Position numbers and translations under genes: made by a program. Under the pieces are notes generated by a model. The model saw only the letters and a list, made by a program, of their open reading frames with translations. It ran no database searches and was not told the origin of the DNA. DNA of 64,000 bases from Siphonodentalium dalli (Eukaryota; Mollusca; Scaphopoda; Gadilida; Siphonodentaliidae), in assembly GCA_032622095.1 (NCBI GenBank), contig CP136066.1, positions 96,121,319 to 96,185,318 of the forward strand, read 5' to 3'. Below, in pieces: positions 1 to 12,934 of the stretch (position 1 is its first letter; each line of letters starts with the position of its first letter).

Positions 1-671
1 CACCTATGTGCTTACAGGACAGTTCATTGGAAGAACTCGAAATAAAATTTAGGTATCCAATTGCAGAGGTACCCAGATTCAATCTTGTGACATATGGTAA
101 AAGGTCCCCCACCCTCTGGAACGGCCTTCCGGAACATACCAGGACGCAATCAAATTTTAATCATTTTAAATCATTGGTTATGTCCTGGGATGGACCGGAG
201 TGCCGCTGCAGTGCGTGTCGGTAATGGCATATACATGTAATTGATATACATCTGACATACAGGTATACTATATGCTATCAGGGTGTTTGGGGAGTCTCTG
301 AACTTCTGGATTGGAGTTGGTGGCAAAGAAGCCAGTAAAAGCATTCCAGAGCCCATAGACACCCCAAACCAGCCCATTTTAACTTTTAACTATTAATGAT
401 CAAATAAGGTAAACAACACAATCACAAATAGTCTTACTATATTATTACTACAGGAGAAATTTTCTGGCTAGCTGTTGTCAGTTGGGTATTTTAACTATGA
501 TTCAACTTATTTAAATTTGCATAAAATTGATATGTTACCCTGTGCTATGTATGTGTTTATTTTTAAATGTATTTGTTTTACGGTCGGTCAAAAGCTCTTC
601 AGTTGTGATATGTATAAATACCTCCGACTTTTAAATAAAATTTATCTATCTATCTATCTACCTATCTATCG
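1..671 (+). mobile_element. 3' end of a CR1/Jockey-type non-LTR retrotransposon
   Basis: An open frame at 6-224 ends in the pattern found at the C terminus of many invertebrate LINE reverse transcriptases: YGKRS, then W-N-x-LP, then F-K-S, then a final W-x-GP-x-C-x-C-x2-C. About 420 bp of non-coding 3' UTR follows. It ends in a polyadenylation-like AATAAA near 634 and a (TATC)n tail at 643-671, typical of LINE 3' ends. The 5' part lies outside the window, so this is a truncated copy as seen. The family name is inferred from these C-terminal motifs only. Confidence 0.6.
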
Positions 672-717
672 CATTGAGTTGCATGCTGTATTGAATGCAT
701 GCGTGGCTTATTTTAAG

Positions 718-927
718 GCCCAGCAGCGTTTGGTGAAAACTTTGCTGTGAAATTTCTCGACAAGAACGTTCCTAACGTCGATAATCTCCCATTTACCGAC
801 TTGGTGATTGGGCAGCGCATGCAGAACGTTCAACTTGTTGATAGTAGTGAGACGTGGAAGCACAATCAGATATTGGCACCACATGCTCAGGTGCGACTGA
901 AGGATATTCTCTCCACAATTACAAATG
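718..927 (+). CDS. possible exon of an unidentified gene
   Basis: After a TTTTAAG acceptor-like site, one frame stays open for about 70 codons to a GGTATAT donor-like site. It reads PAAFGENFAV at the start and RLKDILSTITN at the end. Base composition is more GC-rich and codon-like than the AT-rich flanks. I do not recognise the family, and no partner exon was found. It could be an exon of a host gene or a fragment of a transposon ORF. Confidence 0.2.
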
Positions 928-965
928 GTATATATATGTGCCATCCGCCGTGGCTACAATGGTGA

Positions 966-1095
966 CATTTAATGACATAGTGTGGACTTGTTCGGATGCG
1001 TGAAACTGATAAGTTAGTATTCAGGCGCCTTTTCAACTGGAGGAATATAGCATTCTACTAACATCGCATAAAATATCAAGCATGTATACAATCTT
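966..1095 (+). repeat. interspersed repeat R1, partial copy
   Basis: This stretch shares the core GTGAAACTGATAAGTTA...TATTCAGGCG...GGAATATAGCATTCTA with a longer copy at 7936-8195 and an inverted copy at 19608-19850. It is a dispersed non-coding repeat. No terminal structure was seen in this copy. Confidence 0.5.
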
Positions 1096-2046
1096 CTCGT
1101 TGCTTACCTGGAACTTAGAAAGCAGAGGGTTCGGCCGACAATGAACTATATGAATGGCTTACAACTACTGCTGGTGTCCCTCAGTGGTGACTGAATTTTG
1201 GGTCCCCTGTTATTCTTAATATATATAGATAATCAACCGATATATTGAAACGATTGTCAGTTGGTCTGTGGAATGGCTTGCTAAATCTAATCCTCTTGAC
1301 TGAAACACTACTAGTTTCGCGCAAGAATGATCAACCGTTTCACCCCATTTTATTTATGAGAAATTCCATAGTTACTGATGTGCAAGCTCATAAACATTTA
1401 GGTTTAACGCACATTAATTCAATAACCGAGAAAGCCTGGAAAAGAATTATTACGATTAAACGCTTTAAATATTGGCTGAGCAGAAAGTCTCTCGAAAAAC
1501 ATTATTTCACTTTCATTCGACCAGTTTTAGAGTATGCCTCACCCTTCTAGGACAATTGTCCAGACTACTTACGAGATGATATTGAGGACATCCAATATGA
1601 AATGGCGAGAATAATTACCGGTGCAACCCGAAGTGTTAGTAATGTCAAGTTGATAGATGAGGCCGGTGGGAATATCTTGACGATAGACGCAAGCAGCATA
1701 AATTTATCCATTTCTTCAAATTGAAAACCGGTAGGGCGCCACCTTATATTAGTAATATGGTATCCCCAGAAAGTAACTCACTACATGACCACAACACTAG
1801 AAATACAATGAAACGCCCTCTGATAGTAATTATGATTACTATATGCAATCCTTTCTTCCGTCGACTGTCCGTTCGAGGGATGTACCCCCAGACTCTGCTA
1901 AAGAAGCAACGTCAATGGGCGATTTCAAACGCAAACTTAAAGGTACTCAATCCGATCAGACGCTCCTAAATTACTATTTATTTGGCTTCGGGGGTAACAA
2001 ATATTTGATTCGAGTCGAGGAACCCACCCATCAAAGCTCAGAGTGA
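1096..2046 (+). pseudogene. decayed non-LTR reverse transcriptase fragment
   Basis: Pieces of a LINE reverse transcriptase occur in several frames. Near 1165-1230 there is a broken GVPQ...LGPLLF-type motif. At 1245-1550 there is a VSRK...HKHLGLT...FIRPVLEYASP stretch, typical of the region between the catalytic palm and the C terminus. At 1550-2040, in shifted frames, come a DNC-like start, a GRAPPYISN-type motif, a NTRN motif and a final SFLPSTVR. Stops and frame changes separate the parts, so this is a dead copy. Its layout is collinear with the LINE fragment at 1-224 but it is a different insertion. Confidence 0.6.
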
Positions 2047-2128
2047 TTATATATCGATGTTTGAAGTTTGCTGTTTCTATTGTTTGAGGACCAGAACTTG
2101 TCCAGAACCACGTGCTCAAGTGGACAAA

Positions 2129-2221
2129 TTGCGGTTGTAAGATGGATAACTCGAAAACCAAGTGGTTACTATTAACAATAAAAACCACTTGATTTTCGAG
2201 TTATCCATCTTACAACCGCAA
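2129..2221. repeat. near-perfect hairpin (about 40-bp arms)
   Basis: The arm TTGCGGTTGTAAGATGGATA... at 2129-2171 is repeated in inverse at 2183-2221 with an 11-nt loop. The transcript of either strand would fold into a long hairpin. No terminal duplication was identified. Confidence 0.7.
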
Positions 2222-3195
2222 CATTAAAGGGACTCGAGGCTTCTGAATTGGGTTCATGTGAAATAACATAAACGTCTGTAAATTAACTATCATTAAAGGT
2301 ACTCAATCCTATTCGATGGTCCCCATGTCATCAGTAAAGTTTTGAAATGCCGCTTGAGTTACCAGAATCGATTAATTTCTAAAAACTAATACTAACCACA
2401 GTCAACAATAGCATACAGTTGCCCAAAACGTGTTATTTATCAACATTGTGTTCACCGAAAGTTGGCCGGATTGTCAAATATCTAACACACAAAGCACTGA
2501 TTTTTAGAGTTATCCATCATCATCCGCAATTTGGTCCGAAATTGTCGACTTGAATAATATTTGCCAGGCCGCCAAAATTACATATCTTTGGAAATAACAA
2601 ATTTCAAAAATCGATATCTGATCGCTACGCTAGAGTAATTGAATTGCTCGAGAAAATATAAATGTACAGTAATGCCCGAAAGCTTTCCGGCGAATGGCAA
2701 CAAGCCATATTTCCGACTAAATCCTGAAAAGTTACCCATAATTCTGCTGTGGTTAAGGGTCGATTACTTAGGGCATTACTGTATATGGTGTCATGGTGTG
2801 TTAATGATGCTGCTATCCTGATTGCACGGGAAGTTATTTCAGCCTGCGATGGTGTTGATAAATTCCCTGGTCACCTCTACCGAGCTGTTTTTGGCTAGCT
2901 GTTTCCTGCGTGTTAAAGTCCATCGTTGTCGTTATCATACGCTATATTATCATAAATTCACACAAAAAGGCAACATATCTTTTTATTTATCTGACAATGA
3001 TATAATATTTTTGTGAAATCCATGACAAAATTGTCAAAATTCGAGAGAAAAAAGTTGCATACACTTACACGAATATTCAATGTCTATTTTGTATACTGTG
3101 ACTTCAAGGAACATTAAATAGCCAACAACGTTACGGTACCACTTATATTTACCCACTCCAGCTAACAGAATAACTGGGTTTTAACTTGACAGATA
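2222..3195. other. no recognised feature
   Basis: AT-rich sequence with short unconvincing ORFs. I see no gene or structured repeat here. Confidence 0.5.
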
Positions 3196-3460
3196 GATAC
3201 ATGGAGGATATATCTACACTTTTTGGTTTGCTATGGGAATTATCTCATGAGTGATGACAAAATATTTATTTCCACGAGTGAGATAATTACCATATCCAAT
3301 CAAAAAGTGTAGATGTTCTGTTTAGTATATGCTCCGTTCAGTTGGCCCATGACTCAACTCGAAAGAAGAGTAAAAAGTGCAGATTTGTATACCCAAGCAC
3401 AGCCATGGTGATGAGCTTGCGTATATAAAATACTCCATTTTTAGCTCAATTTTATTGCCA
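3196..3460 (+). repeat. interspersed repeat R2, first part
   Basis: A palindromic head (CTACACTTTTTGGTT...GGAATTATCTCAT and its inverse at 3265-3315) is followed by ATATGCTCCGTTCAGTTGG. The same order occurs at 28520-28790. The R2 sequence resumes at about 4535-4690 with TTTTCAGACAAATTGGTTTA...GGATAAAGGGG, which also continues the second copy at about 28793. The tandem array at 3460-4405 therefore interrupts this copy. Confidence 0.55.
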
Positions 3461-4405
3461 TGGCTTGGTATCCGTCGTCCGTGTGTGTGTGTATGTGTGC
3501 ATGGGCCACATGTCGTATCTTTTGTCCGATCATTATGAAATTTGTCATGGCTGTTAACATTGACATGTGAATGGGAACGAGTCATTTTGGGGTTATTCGG
3601 CAAAAAAACATGGCCGCCAGCGGCCATCTTGGATTTCAGAATACAATCCATTAGCACGGGCTACATGTCGGAGTGTTCGTCTGATCGTCGTGAAATTTGT
3701 CGTGGAAGTTAATATTGACATGTAGATGGGAACGAGTCATTTTTTGGGTATTCGGCCTTAAAACATGGCCGCCGGCAGCCATCTTGGATTTTACGCTTTG
3801 CATGACTAAATCCTCAGACACGGGCTACAGGTCGTACCGTTCGTCGGATCATCATGATTTTTGGATGTTAACATTGACAAGTAGATGGGAACGAGTCATT
3901 TTGGGACCGGCAGCCATCTTTGCATGACTAAATCCTTGGGCACAACATACAGACCACATCTCTCATACGATCATCACCAACCTTCATATGGATCATCGGG
4001 GTGCCATCAACGTTTTCAAAATTGGATTTAAAAACATGGCCGCCAGCTGCCATCTTGGACTTTACTCTTTGTATGACTAAATCCTTTGGTACACCCTACA
4101 GACGATACCCTACTTGTACAAACGGCATTAATCTTCTCATGGATCTTCGTGATGACAACAAGATGGGAGTAATCTAATTTTTCCGAATTTCGTTAAAAAC
4201 AGGACACCGGCAGCCATTTTGGATTTTACTCTTTCCATGACTAAATCCTTTTGGACACCCTACACTACACTTCACTCATCCGATCATCACCAAACTTCAT
4301 ATTGATCTTGATATTGATCTAATAGATGGGAGCTATCAAATGTTTTTAAATTTCGTTGGAAAACATGGCTGACAGTGGCCATCTTGGATTTTACTTATAT
4401 CTCTC
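3460..4405 (+). repeat. degenerate tandem array, about 160-190 bp units
   Basis: Five to six diverged units each contain GACATGTAGATGGGAACGAG, then CATGGCCGCC...GGCAGCCATCTTGGATTTTA, then a short linker. Unit ends (CATCTTGGA) fall near 3625, 3780, 3910, 4050, 4215 and 4380. The same core forms the interior of the hAT-like MITEs at 9919, 15026 and 26360, so the array looks like local amplification of a MITE segment. Confidence 0.6.
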
Positions 4406-4689
4406 TCTTCGTGTTGATACCACTAGTATTATATTTATACATTTCATCTTTCCGCATTCCTAATCGCTCCATTGACTAACATATCAAATTATTCCCTCTC
4501 CAAGTTGAGCTAGAGTGTCATAGACACTTTCATTTTCAGACAAATTGGTTTATGGATAAAGGGGATAACATCATAATATGTTTAACAAAGAGGGACCTTA
4601 AGCGATGTTAACTCATCTAGTATCGAATCCCTTTAAATTTTGGTGCGGATGGATGCGAGACATATGTCGATATCACACTAGACGGATAA

Positions 4690-5226
4690 CGGTCAACACC
4701 CAACTATCAAAACACTAATAAATTTTAGAAATCGATAACTGTAGCCAAATTATCTTCAGATGTGTCTTATTGGCAATGAAATTCCCTTTCATTTGACATA
4801 AAACTCGGCGAAATTAAACGAATCGAAGTCGTTTGATGAATAAAGTTGAAAAATTAGGCATAAACACATCGGATGAAATGAAAAGTATATATGGATGGCT
4901 TCGTAATGACTTGCGGAACATATATTAGCATTTATAGGTTATGCCATCGCGTTTAAGTACACGTTCGCGCCAAATTATTGCTCGAAAATATTGATTTTAT
5001 AAATAGGTCAAAGGTCTCTGAGGGGACAGGGAGATTGACGCCCGATTTCTTAGTTAAATCTGGATAGTTTCCGATATGATATCTCGACTTCCATTCGTTC
5101 AATTTCGCCGAGTTATATATCAAATGAAAGGGAATTTTATTGTCAAGAAGACACATTTTGAGTATCTTTTGGCTACAATTATTAATTTCTATAATGTATC
5201 AGGGTTTTGATAGTTGGTGTGGTTTT
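4690..5226. repeat. foldback element with about 145-bp inverted arms
   Basis: The left arm 4690-4836 (AACACCCAACTATCAAAAC...AAATTCCCTTTCATTTGA...ACTCGGCGAAATT) is matched in inverse at about 5085-5225, with scattered mismatches. The spacer is about 250 bp and non-coding. This fits an old MITE or foldback transposon. Target duplications were not resolved. Confidence 0.5.
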
Positions 5227-6060
5227 AGCTAAAATCGATCACTGAAGCCTTTACACTGGTATAGTCCATATTGGTATTTTTGTCATTTTCCCCAGGGGTC
5301 TGCCCCATCGGCTACGACTGCAGCAGGCTTCGGAACTCTCGAAATAATAATAATAATTTCTAACAGTTTGAAAGCATGGGGTAACATTTGGAAAATTCCG
5401 ACGGAAAGGGATGCAAATGGGATTTCCTGCATTGATTCGGGGGGGGTCGGAAAAAAGTGACATGACATTAGGCTGAAAAAACTTTTTTCCGGCTTTTGGG
5501 TACCCACCACCCCCCTATTTGAAGGAAAAAATATTTTTTCCAATTTCATGCGGGGTACCCACCCCCTTTTTACATCCATTTCTGGTTCTTCTAAGTCATT
5601 CCAACTTTTGTAACAACACGAAATAGGTTCTAAAAAAATACCTGGAAAAACCCAAAATAACACACAGAATACATGTGCTGATCAGTAAATTATTGATTGA
5701 TTCTTCCCCAAATATTGACTAAGGTAGCTCATAATGCTCATTATACATGTAAACAAATATAAAAGCATTGGTGTACCTTCTTTTCATCACAGAAAGTGTA
5801 ACTTTAGATGTGTCCCATAGTATCACATTAATTTATGTCAATTATGATTTTTGAAAAAATTATTAGGGCAACACCACCTGGCAATTAACTCTCCAACAAT
5901 ACAGGTATTCAGCTGAAATCCACTATGTATCACAAAACTAATTTTCATTTCCATGAGCTGAGTTCTTGGGCTAGGTACTGTGCTAAGGCCAGACCCATGT
6001 CAAGCATTCATACAAATACATGTACTGCGTGTAAATAGAAACTTGAAAATAAGACGGTCA
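5227..6060. other. low-complexity non-coding stretch
   Basis: Contains an (AAT)n run near 5343, a G run near 5440 and repeated GGGTACCCACC words at 5498 and 5551. The minus-strand open frames across it are driven by low complexity. No gene is recognised. Confidence 0.4.
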
Positions 6061-6290
6061 TATGCAGTCTGCAGAATAAGCTCCAAGGAGGGTGAGTTTT
6101 GTGATGCTACCCAGCAGAGTGGGCTATAGCATTACCAAATTCACCATATGTGACCCTCATATGTAGCTAGTTCTCCATGGTTGGTCGAGACCAAAATAGA
6201 ATGAGGTCGTTAGAGCTTGAATTTGATGATGCTATGCCGGGTAGTATCGCCAAATTCGCCCTCTGCAGACTTCGATCATTTTGCTGATGA
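6061..6290. repeat. diverged copy of the R3 palindrome
   Basis: The phrases CTGCAGAATAAGCTCC, GTGATGCTACCC, GCATTACCAAATTCACC and a terminal CGCCCTCTGCAGA match the fourfold palindrome at 27671-27945 in order, but with many substitutions. It is an older member of that family. Confidence 0.4.
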
Positions 6291-7935
6291 CCAGCACATT
6301 ATTTTTAGACTTGCATATTATATTAAGTTATATTATATTTTCTTTCCCTTCTTTTCACTCATCTGTTCTGATTTTGTTTATTCCACTTAGCAGCCTTCTC
6401 CATATATACACATTCAATGTCTATGTATGCTCGCCCAATCTTTTATCTGGGTCCCACCATCTCAAGATTATTATCTCCGTTGTTGCAGTCTACAGTCCCA
6501 TGCCAAGTTCCGATACAATTTTGACTGAGTCATCTGGTCTGATCAGGTATAATGAGTAAATATTAATGAGATAAATGAATAGCTTTTTTCATTTTATTTA
6601 TATTAAAGTTTATTCATGTGCTACATAACTGTCCATTTTCATCTGGAACCAGTAGCATTGGTACATGGCAATGTGATCGGATGTAAAAGGCGAATTCCTG
6701 AGAGTTGGTTCGTAATCTGGATTTCTGAGAAGCATCATGCCCATATCCACACTAACTACCCCCATAAGCACTGCCCTAAGTGTCATACACACCTTAACAA
6801 TGATGCTGAACACTTTGAAATGTTGTAAGAGGAAAAAATTGCGACCACTCAGGAAAAAGGTGACTTTTTCGCAGCTGAACCACCCACCCACCCCGGCCTA
6901 GTGTATGGAAAAAAAGTGGATGACCCCCCCCCCCCCCCCCCCCCCCCTGATTGATTTGGAAATTTTGGTTCGGCTCAAGGGGAATGCAATCGGGAAATTC
7001 TAGCTACGTGGGCACCTCAACAGGGACCATCTATATCAACGTCCCACGGTATATTGTTATGCGACGATGCATTCTTACCGCGGAGGAACAATTTGGCATC
7101 TTTTGCTTTGTTATGGAGACTATTTGGTTTAGATGGCTATGTAATTTAATATACGCCCGTAATCTCTCTCCCAAAGTAGTCGTTGAGGAAAATTACAAAC
7201 ATATATTTTACAAACACATCTCTTCAACAGTCCGTGATGCAACTTGCACAAAAGTGAGAATCTCAGACCATTGGTTTGTTTTACATTATATATAATACAT
7301 GTATATAGTGTATGGTTACTGTGTCCTATTCCGTCATATGGTTACTGTGTCCTATTCCGTCATATCATCCCTCCAAAGTCCTCGTCCGACCTGGAACAAA
7401 TTATACACGAGCGTTATATCGAGCACAATATCTGGATTTATTATATACCTTAAAGACCAACTTAATTTTCGAGTCGCCGATTATTTTTTAATGGTGACTT
7501 GATATACGGTTTTAATAACAATCTATGCCATAAAATATGATTAAAATACTATAATTCGTCACTATTTGAAACATCTGTGTCTCAGAAGATGCCCACAGAG
7601 AAATAGAAAACTGCTTAAATCATTAAATCATTTAAAGACTCCCCCCCCTCCCTGTGACACCCAGAATGCAACAGAACTCAAACTTTTTCAATGGAAGTGG
7701 AAGAACTCTATCTTTAATACATAGAGTTATTCCCCCTGCATTTTAAATAATACTGATTTTTACTTCAATCTTGATGACAAAACGTGTTGGCAACTCAACA
7801 AAAACAACATGTCCACAGTTTATTACACCGGATAAGTTGATAATACAATGTTTTGGCGCTTCCTCTTTCAAATGGTATATAATATGGCATATATTTTATA
7901 TAATGTAATCTGGGGGTTCGAAAATTAAGTGGGCC
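6291..7935. other. no gene; MITE remnant and short duplication
   Basis: Positions about 6800-6948 look like the end of a hAT-like MITE of the family at 15026: they hold GCGACCAC, ACCCACCCACCCCGGC and a terminal C run of about 20. Positions 7311-7362 are an exact 26-bp tandem duplication (TATGGTTACTGTGTCCTATT and on). Nothing else is recognised. Confidence 0.4.
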
Positions 7936-8195
7936 TTTAAAGACATATTATGTACTTGTTCGGCGCGTGAAACTGATAAGTTATTATTCAGGCGATGTGC
8001 CAATTGGAAGAATGTAGCATTTTAGCAACATCGCTGAAAATCTCAAGCAAATGGACCGTACAACTCCATAGAAAACATTGTCTGAACTAATCTCAATTGC
8101 AAATATTTAGTCCTCGATTCGGGACGCAACTATCTGCGATAAGCTGAAGAAAACGGTTTCACCTCCGAAAGTCACTGCATTCAATTGATATATAC
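7936..8195 (+). repeat. interspersed repeat R1, longest + copy
   Basis: It aligns for about 260 bp with the inverse of 19608-19850, including CGTGAAACTGATAAGTTA, CAACATCGCTGAAAAT, ATAGAAAACATTGTCTGAA and GTCACTGCATTCAATTGATA. It is non-coding. Confidence 0.5.
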
Positions 8196-9910
8196 GAATG
8201 ACAGTGTGTATTGTCGATTTAGATATATTATTTGTGAAAATAACTACTTTGGGCAAGATTATTCTCCATTTCTATTTGACCAACCTATTGGAGTGTTTCA
8301 CATCACTTTAAGTTCAGAGACGGTTTTACTGTATTTTGATTGGACGAAGCGTCATCACGTGTCGAGATAGTAATTTTGACCATTGCCCGCTGCGATCGAA
8401 CTATCACTCGGGTTTTAATTTTTGGACAATTTCCCACCGACGACGTCACAATCTTGGCACGATGCTGGCGATACCAAGTCGATAGTCTTCGAATTATTTC
8501 CCGCCAACTGAGGTCCGATGTCACAATCTTATGCAAGACAGAATTTGGCGCGAGGACAGAATTATGCGAACTATCGCCCGGTCTATATATAGTATTTGAA
8601 CTATGTATCCGCCTGCAAAAGCGCATTAGGGCCACCCGAAACACCACCGTACCTTCAAATGTACAAATACATAACTCGTTATAAAGACTTGCAACTCGTA
8701 TATAACGAGAGCAACAGACAAACTACGGACCCCCGAGAGAAACAGAGTGAATCGCTCACCGGTGCTTAACAAGAATAGAACCAACTTCGGCACCATTGAA
8801 CTAACGTACCATGCACCTTATCAACTGAGTCACCGGGAGACCCACTTTAAACCTTCCTACACTAAATAATCATTGATTATAGTTCCCTTAGGAATTGTTC
8901 AGATAATAAGTTCAACAATCGTCTGAACATTTCCCACAAATGAATATGAATCCTTCTCCATTTAGCTTTGATTTAGCTTTGTTTCCGTTTTTCTGTCGTC
9001 TGCTTTTATTACCCAACCATCCCTCCGGATAATTAATAGATCATTCCAATCATGTATACTTATATAACTGATTGGGAGAATCCGTGCATTCAGTACTAGA
9101 AAGGGTTAAGATGAACTCACCCCGCCGTGATGGTTATGATATCAGCATTTTGAAATATGCATCGGTTATGGCACATCCACATGTAATCTGCAAACTCCTC
9201 GCTGTCAGTATCCACATGTGTGGGAACATGGCAACGGTGCATGCACTTCATATAATCGCCCATAGTTCGCGAATTGCCCTGTCCGTGATGCGCATGCTCT
9301 GAAATGTGAAGTTTAGCTAGGTTCAGATTGTCTCCAGTGTAACTTTTGGCGTCTTGGAGCTTTAATATTCCCTGTTATGTTCCCTATATATGGCGCGAAA
9401 GATCATCCAATGATAATCCAATAATGGTCTATATAAGTAATGTGTCAAATTTCTAAACAATAGTTACTCTCCTAGTTCAATCTCCGACTCTCTAACCACA
9501 ATGATACCACTTCCAGTACTAACAAGGCGTATGACCTTGACAATAACATACACTATAGTTTAATATTCTTTCTGTTTATGGCGATTTTAACGGATGTGAC
9601 TTTTTAACAGCAATACACATCGCGAAGGGAATCCGTTTCTTTAAACCAAGTATTGTTCAAAGCGTCTACATTCCCCCAATACATTTCCATGAAATTAGAT
9701 TAGTTCTGTGTGGGCAACAATTATGTATTTGGAACAAACACGTTCCAATCACTCACGCATCCAGTTGCAGAGAAACATCATGACCACCATGTCGCATTGG
9801 TATAGGTCAATTGAAATCAACAGAATGGCATATTTCCAAACACGTGTAACGCTGCTGTAGTTCGCGTACCTGTGCTTTCTGGGAGGGTGACAGGCACCAT
9901 TAAATATAAC
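8196..9910. other. no recognised feature
   Basis: Both strands are open for about 114 codons at 8303-8684, but neither frame resembles a known protein. The remaining sequence shows no repeat partner in the window. Confidence 0.4.
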
Positions 9911-9918
9911 AACGTATT

Positions 9919-10368
9919 CAGGGGGTGGTCGGAAAACATTTTCAGGCACGTATGCTGATTTTTTCTTTCGACCCTTGTTGATACCCACCCACCCCGCGTC
10001 CAATTTTGTTCCGTTTTCTGCAGTTTGCGGGGGGATTCACTGTAAACAGCTGTATATATATGAATGTCTGTGCATACTATTTGTCATGGATATTAACATT
10101 GACATGTAAATAGGAACGAGTCATTTTCGGGTCATTCGCCAATAAAAACATGGCTACCAGAGGCCACCTTGGATTTCAAAATTTGCAACAAAATACAACA
10201 CGATAACTGCCTGCAGTCAGTTTAGCAGTTAGAATTACATTGTTTCTCTTATTCTAAGGTGTTTTAAGCCAAACTCATTGCAAAAACAGTCAAAAAAAAC
10301 TTTTTGAGTTGCGGAAAAACCATCGACCACCCACCCACCCCGGCATACGTGCCCGGAAATCCCCCCCC
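9919..10368 (-). mobile_element. hAT-like MITE, family M1, copy 1
   Basis: The element starts CAGGGGGTGG and ends in a C run. It has the M1 landmarks GGCACGTATGC, CCACCCACCCC, a genomic-core GGAACGAGTCATTT and CCCACCCACCCCGGCATACG. It is flanked by an 8-bp near-duplication (AACGTATT at 9911-9918, GACGTATT at 10369-10376). The orientation is opposite to the copies at 15026 and 26360. It is non-coding and about 450 bp long. Confidence 0.65.
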
Positions 10369-10376
10369 GACGTATT

Positions 10377-11159
10377 ATCCAATAAAGCGACAGTTTTCAG
10401 GAATCGAACGACAGCTTTTGATTTAAAGGGACTCGGGGCAATCCCAGTACATGCTAAAAATAAGTTTGTACAACAACTATATATCAACAACAAATATGAA
10501 TATGATTTACTTTGTTCTAATTTTCTTTATTAATAATTCTCAAATAATGAGATTTCACATGTCAAAACAATTGTAATGTAAACAGTATGTTACATTGGAA
10601 TTACCGACAAAAGTCTAATATAGAGTTTAATCAAAACTTGACTGTATGATGGTGCCATAATTTGAAAATAAACGTGCATAATTATGATATGCATGTTTAC
10701 CGAAGCTAACGACATGAGAGGTAAAAGTTCTATAGTTCCACTTGTAACGGCGTTGCTGACATTTCCCTTCAAATACCTGTATGATTGAATCTTGCGAAAT
10801 AATTGCACACTGTTTACAAGCAAATTCCGGTAGCATGGCTATACAGGTGGAACTACGGGGATTTTACTTTGCATATAGTTAGGTGAGGTACAGATAAATT
10901 GTATATGCTTGTTTCCATTCATATTCTGGCACCAAATCGTTGTCTACGACGAAATGCCTGCAAACCATACTGTGCAAACGTGCCAGTGTATGAACGTACC
11001 CTGAGCATTGACATAGGTCAAAGCATTGAACAATATTGTGAAAATCATATATAGATTAAAATATCTGCATATCTTACTGATGTATACGATTAGCGTTGTT
11101 TGTTTTCAAATCACTGCACCAGCTAGTACTGTTCTGTTTACCTAACAATGGTTTCAACA
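10377..11159. other. no recognised feature
   Basis: AT-rich non-coding DNA. Short ORFs on the minus strand at 10590-10836 overlap each other in two frames and match nothing known to me. Confidence 0.4.
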
Positions 11160-11476
11160 GGCATGCAAAATTTATAGTTATTGGAAAACTATTATTACTG
11201 AATACAACAACAAAGTTTATCTATTTCTCCATGTTTTTCTTATAGTGGTGACGTTTCTACAGACGTTTTGCTCAGTTACCCACTATAAGAAAACATGGAG
11301 AAATATATAAACTTAGTTGTTATATTCATTAATAATAGTTTGCCAATAACTATAATTTTTCCATGCATATTATTAATGCATATAACAAAACAGTTTATCT
11401 ATTTCTCCGTGTACTTTTTATAGTGGTGATTTATTTACAGACTTTTATATGTTTTGCTCAGTTATCCACTGCAAGT
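11160..11476. repeat. inverted-repeat element plus a half copy
   Basis: The arm at about 11168-11250 (ATTTATAGTTATTGGAAAAC...TTCTCCATGTTTTTCTTATA) is repeated in inverse at 11282-11372 around a 30-nt centre (TGACGTTTCTACAGACG...). A second diverged right-hand half (ACAGTTTATCTATTTCTCCG) follows at 11382-11476. It looks like a small MITE with a broken neighbour. Confidence 0.6.
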
Positions 11477-11517
11477 GCATGCCGTATATGACCCTTTAAA
11501 TTATACAGACTGTGTTC

Positions 11518-12030
11518 CACCCCTGGACAAGTGGTCCTGCTAATGTGCTATGATGCGGTTGGGCCCTGTTGAATTGCTATGATGCTGTTAGGGCAAAGTG
11601 ATGCTGTTGACAAAAAGTACCGTTATATTTTTTTAATTTGTATTTTTTGCGGTTTTTCGATAATCTGAACATATCAAGGAAAAGCCATTATGCCTATCAC
11701 ACATTCAAACACATATTTATTGCGAAATATTTTTAATACTGGTTGTATTAGTTGTTGAAAATCTACTATAATCAAGATAGCTATTCACGTAGTTTTATAA
11801 AGAACAACGCAGGCATTATCATATGTTTCAAAAATAGATATGTTCTTGAATGTTTCATACACACACTGGTTTTTCTCATATAGCTCGGATTAGCCAAACA
11901 TCGCGAAAATGACAACTTTAGAAAAAATAACGGTACTTTTTAGTAACGGCATTAGTTTGCCCTAACCCATCATAGCAATTCAGCAGGACCACCAGCATCA
12001 TAGCATATTAGCAGGACCACTTAACCAGGG
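11518..12030. mobile_element. hAT-like MITE with about 110-bp inverted termini
   Basis: The left terminus CACCCCTGGACAAGTGGTCC is mirrored by GGACCACTTAACCAGGG on the right. The mirrored region continues inward through CATAGCAATTC and GTACCGTTA words. The flanks are CTGTGTTC and GTGTGTTC, an 8-bp duplication with one mismatch, as expected for hAT elements. The 300-bp centre is AT-rich and has no ORF. Confidence 0.65.
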
Positions 12031-12038
12031 GTGTGTTC

Positions 12039-12930
12039 GTATATATACTCACTTTGGCAGAGCGCCCCGGCGACTAGCAAGATGAGCGGGAATATATAGA
12101 CGACCCTCATAAGTTTACCTCCCGACGGTCATGCCTGTATACAATGTTTGAGTTACTGAAACTTTGTTTACAATCAACGGTTCAGCCATATGGCATTTCC
12201 CATAATGTGATTATCGTAACAGCGAGTTCCGAGAGCTTTAAAGATCCGCAGTCTTTCCTGAGAGATTTTTCAGCTTATCGTGCAAAAGGAACTGAGGGTA
12301 ATTTTAAGATAATCAGGCTAAAATAATCAGTTTGCAATCACCATCGTTCGCATGGTACAGGAAGCGCAACAATCTATAAAAACAAATTAGTTTTACGTTG
12401 AAAACCGAAGACCAAAACTAAAAGCGCTCTTAATTATCTACTGATTTGGCGAAAATAAAGCATGGAAGCTCTTTACAGAGACTAACATTTGAATTTTGCT
12501 ACCCTGATATCTGGCAATCAGAACATCCTACTAATGTGCTTGTTGGTACAATACTACAATCTATTTATTACGCCATACGGGTGTAAACTGCCAAGCTAAT
12601 TTGGCCGTGTCCATGGATCTATGGGGTATCTCGCAGAATAACACATTTCGGGTTTCACACGATGCGAGTTATTTTAGGAGTAATGTCCTATTTCCACAAT
12701 ATAACACAACATGTGACATCCAATGTTTTTCTGGGGATATTTTCCAAGATTAGTAATATAACCAAGACATCGGGTATCATAATTATGCAGAGGATGTAAT
12801 TTAATTTCGATAAATATACAACAAACTGTTTTATCAGTATACGCCAAATATTACGACAAATCAAAATAGCGGAAGGACTATAAACAGGCAACGGAAACAA
12901 CTTCAAAAAGAAAGGATTAATCAACAATGT
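12039..12930. other. no recognised feature
   Basis: Non-coding. The minus-strand open frame at 12688-13011 runs into the minisatellite and has no recognisable content. Confidence 0.4.
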
Positions 12931-12934
12931 CTGA

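Noticed and set aside
5283-5663. Minus-strand frame of 126 codons.
   Set aside because: It crosses homopolymer and repeated GGGTACCC words; no conserved pattern.
8303-8684. Opposed 114-codon frames on both strands.
   Set aside because: They are mirror shadows of each other in a locally GC-richer stretch; no recognisable protein.
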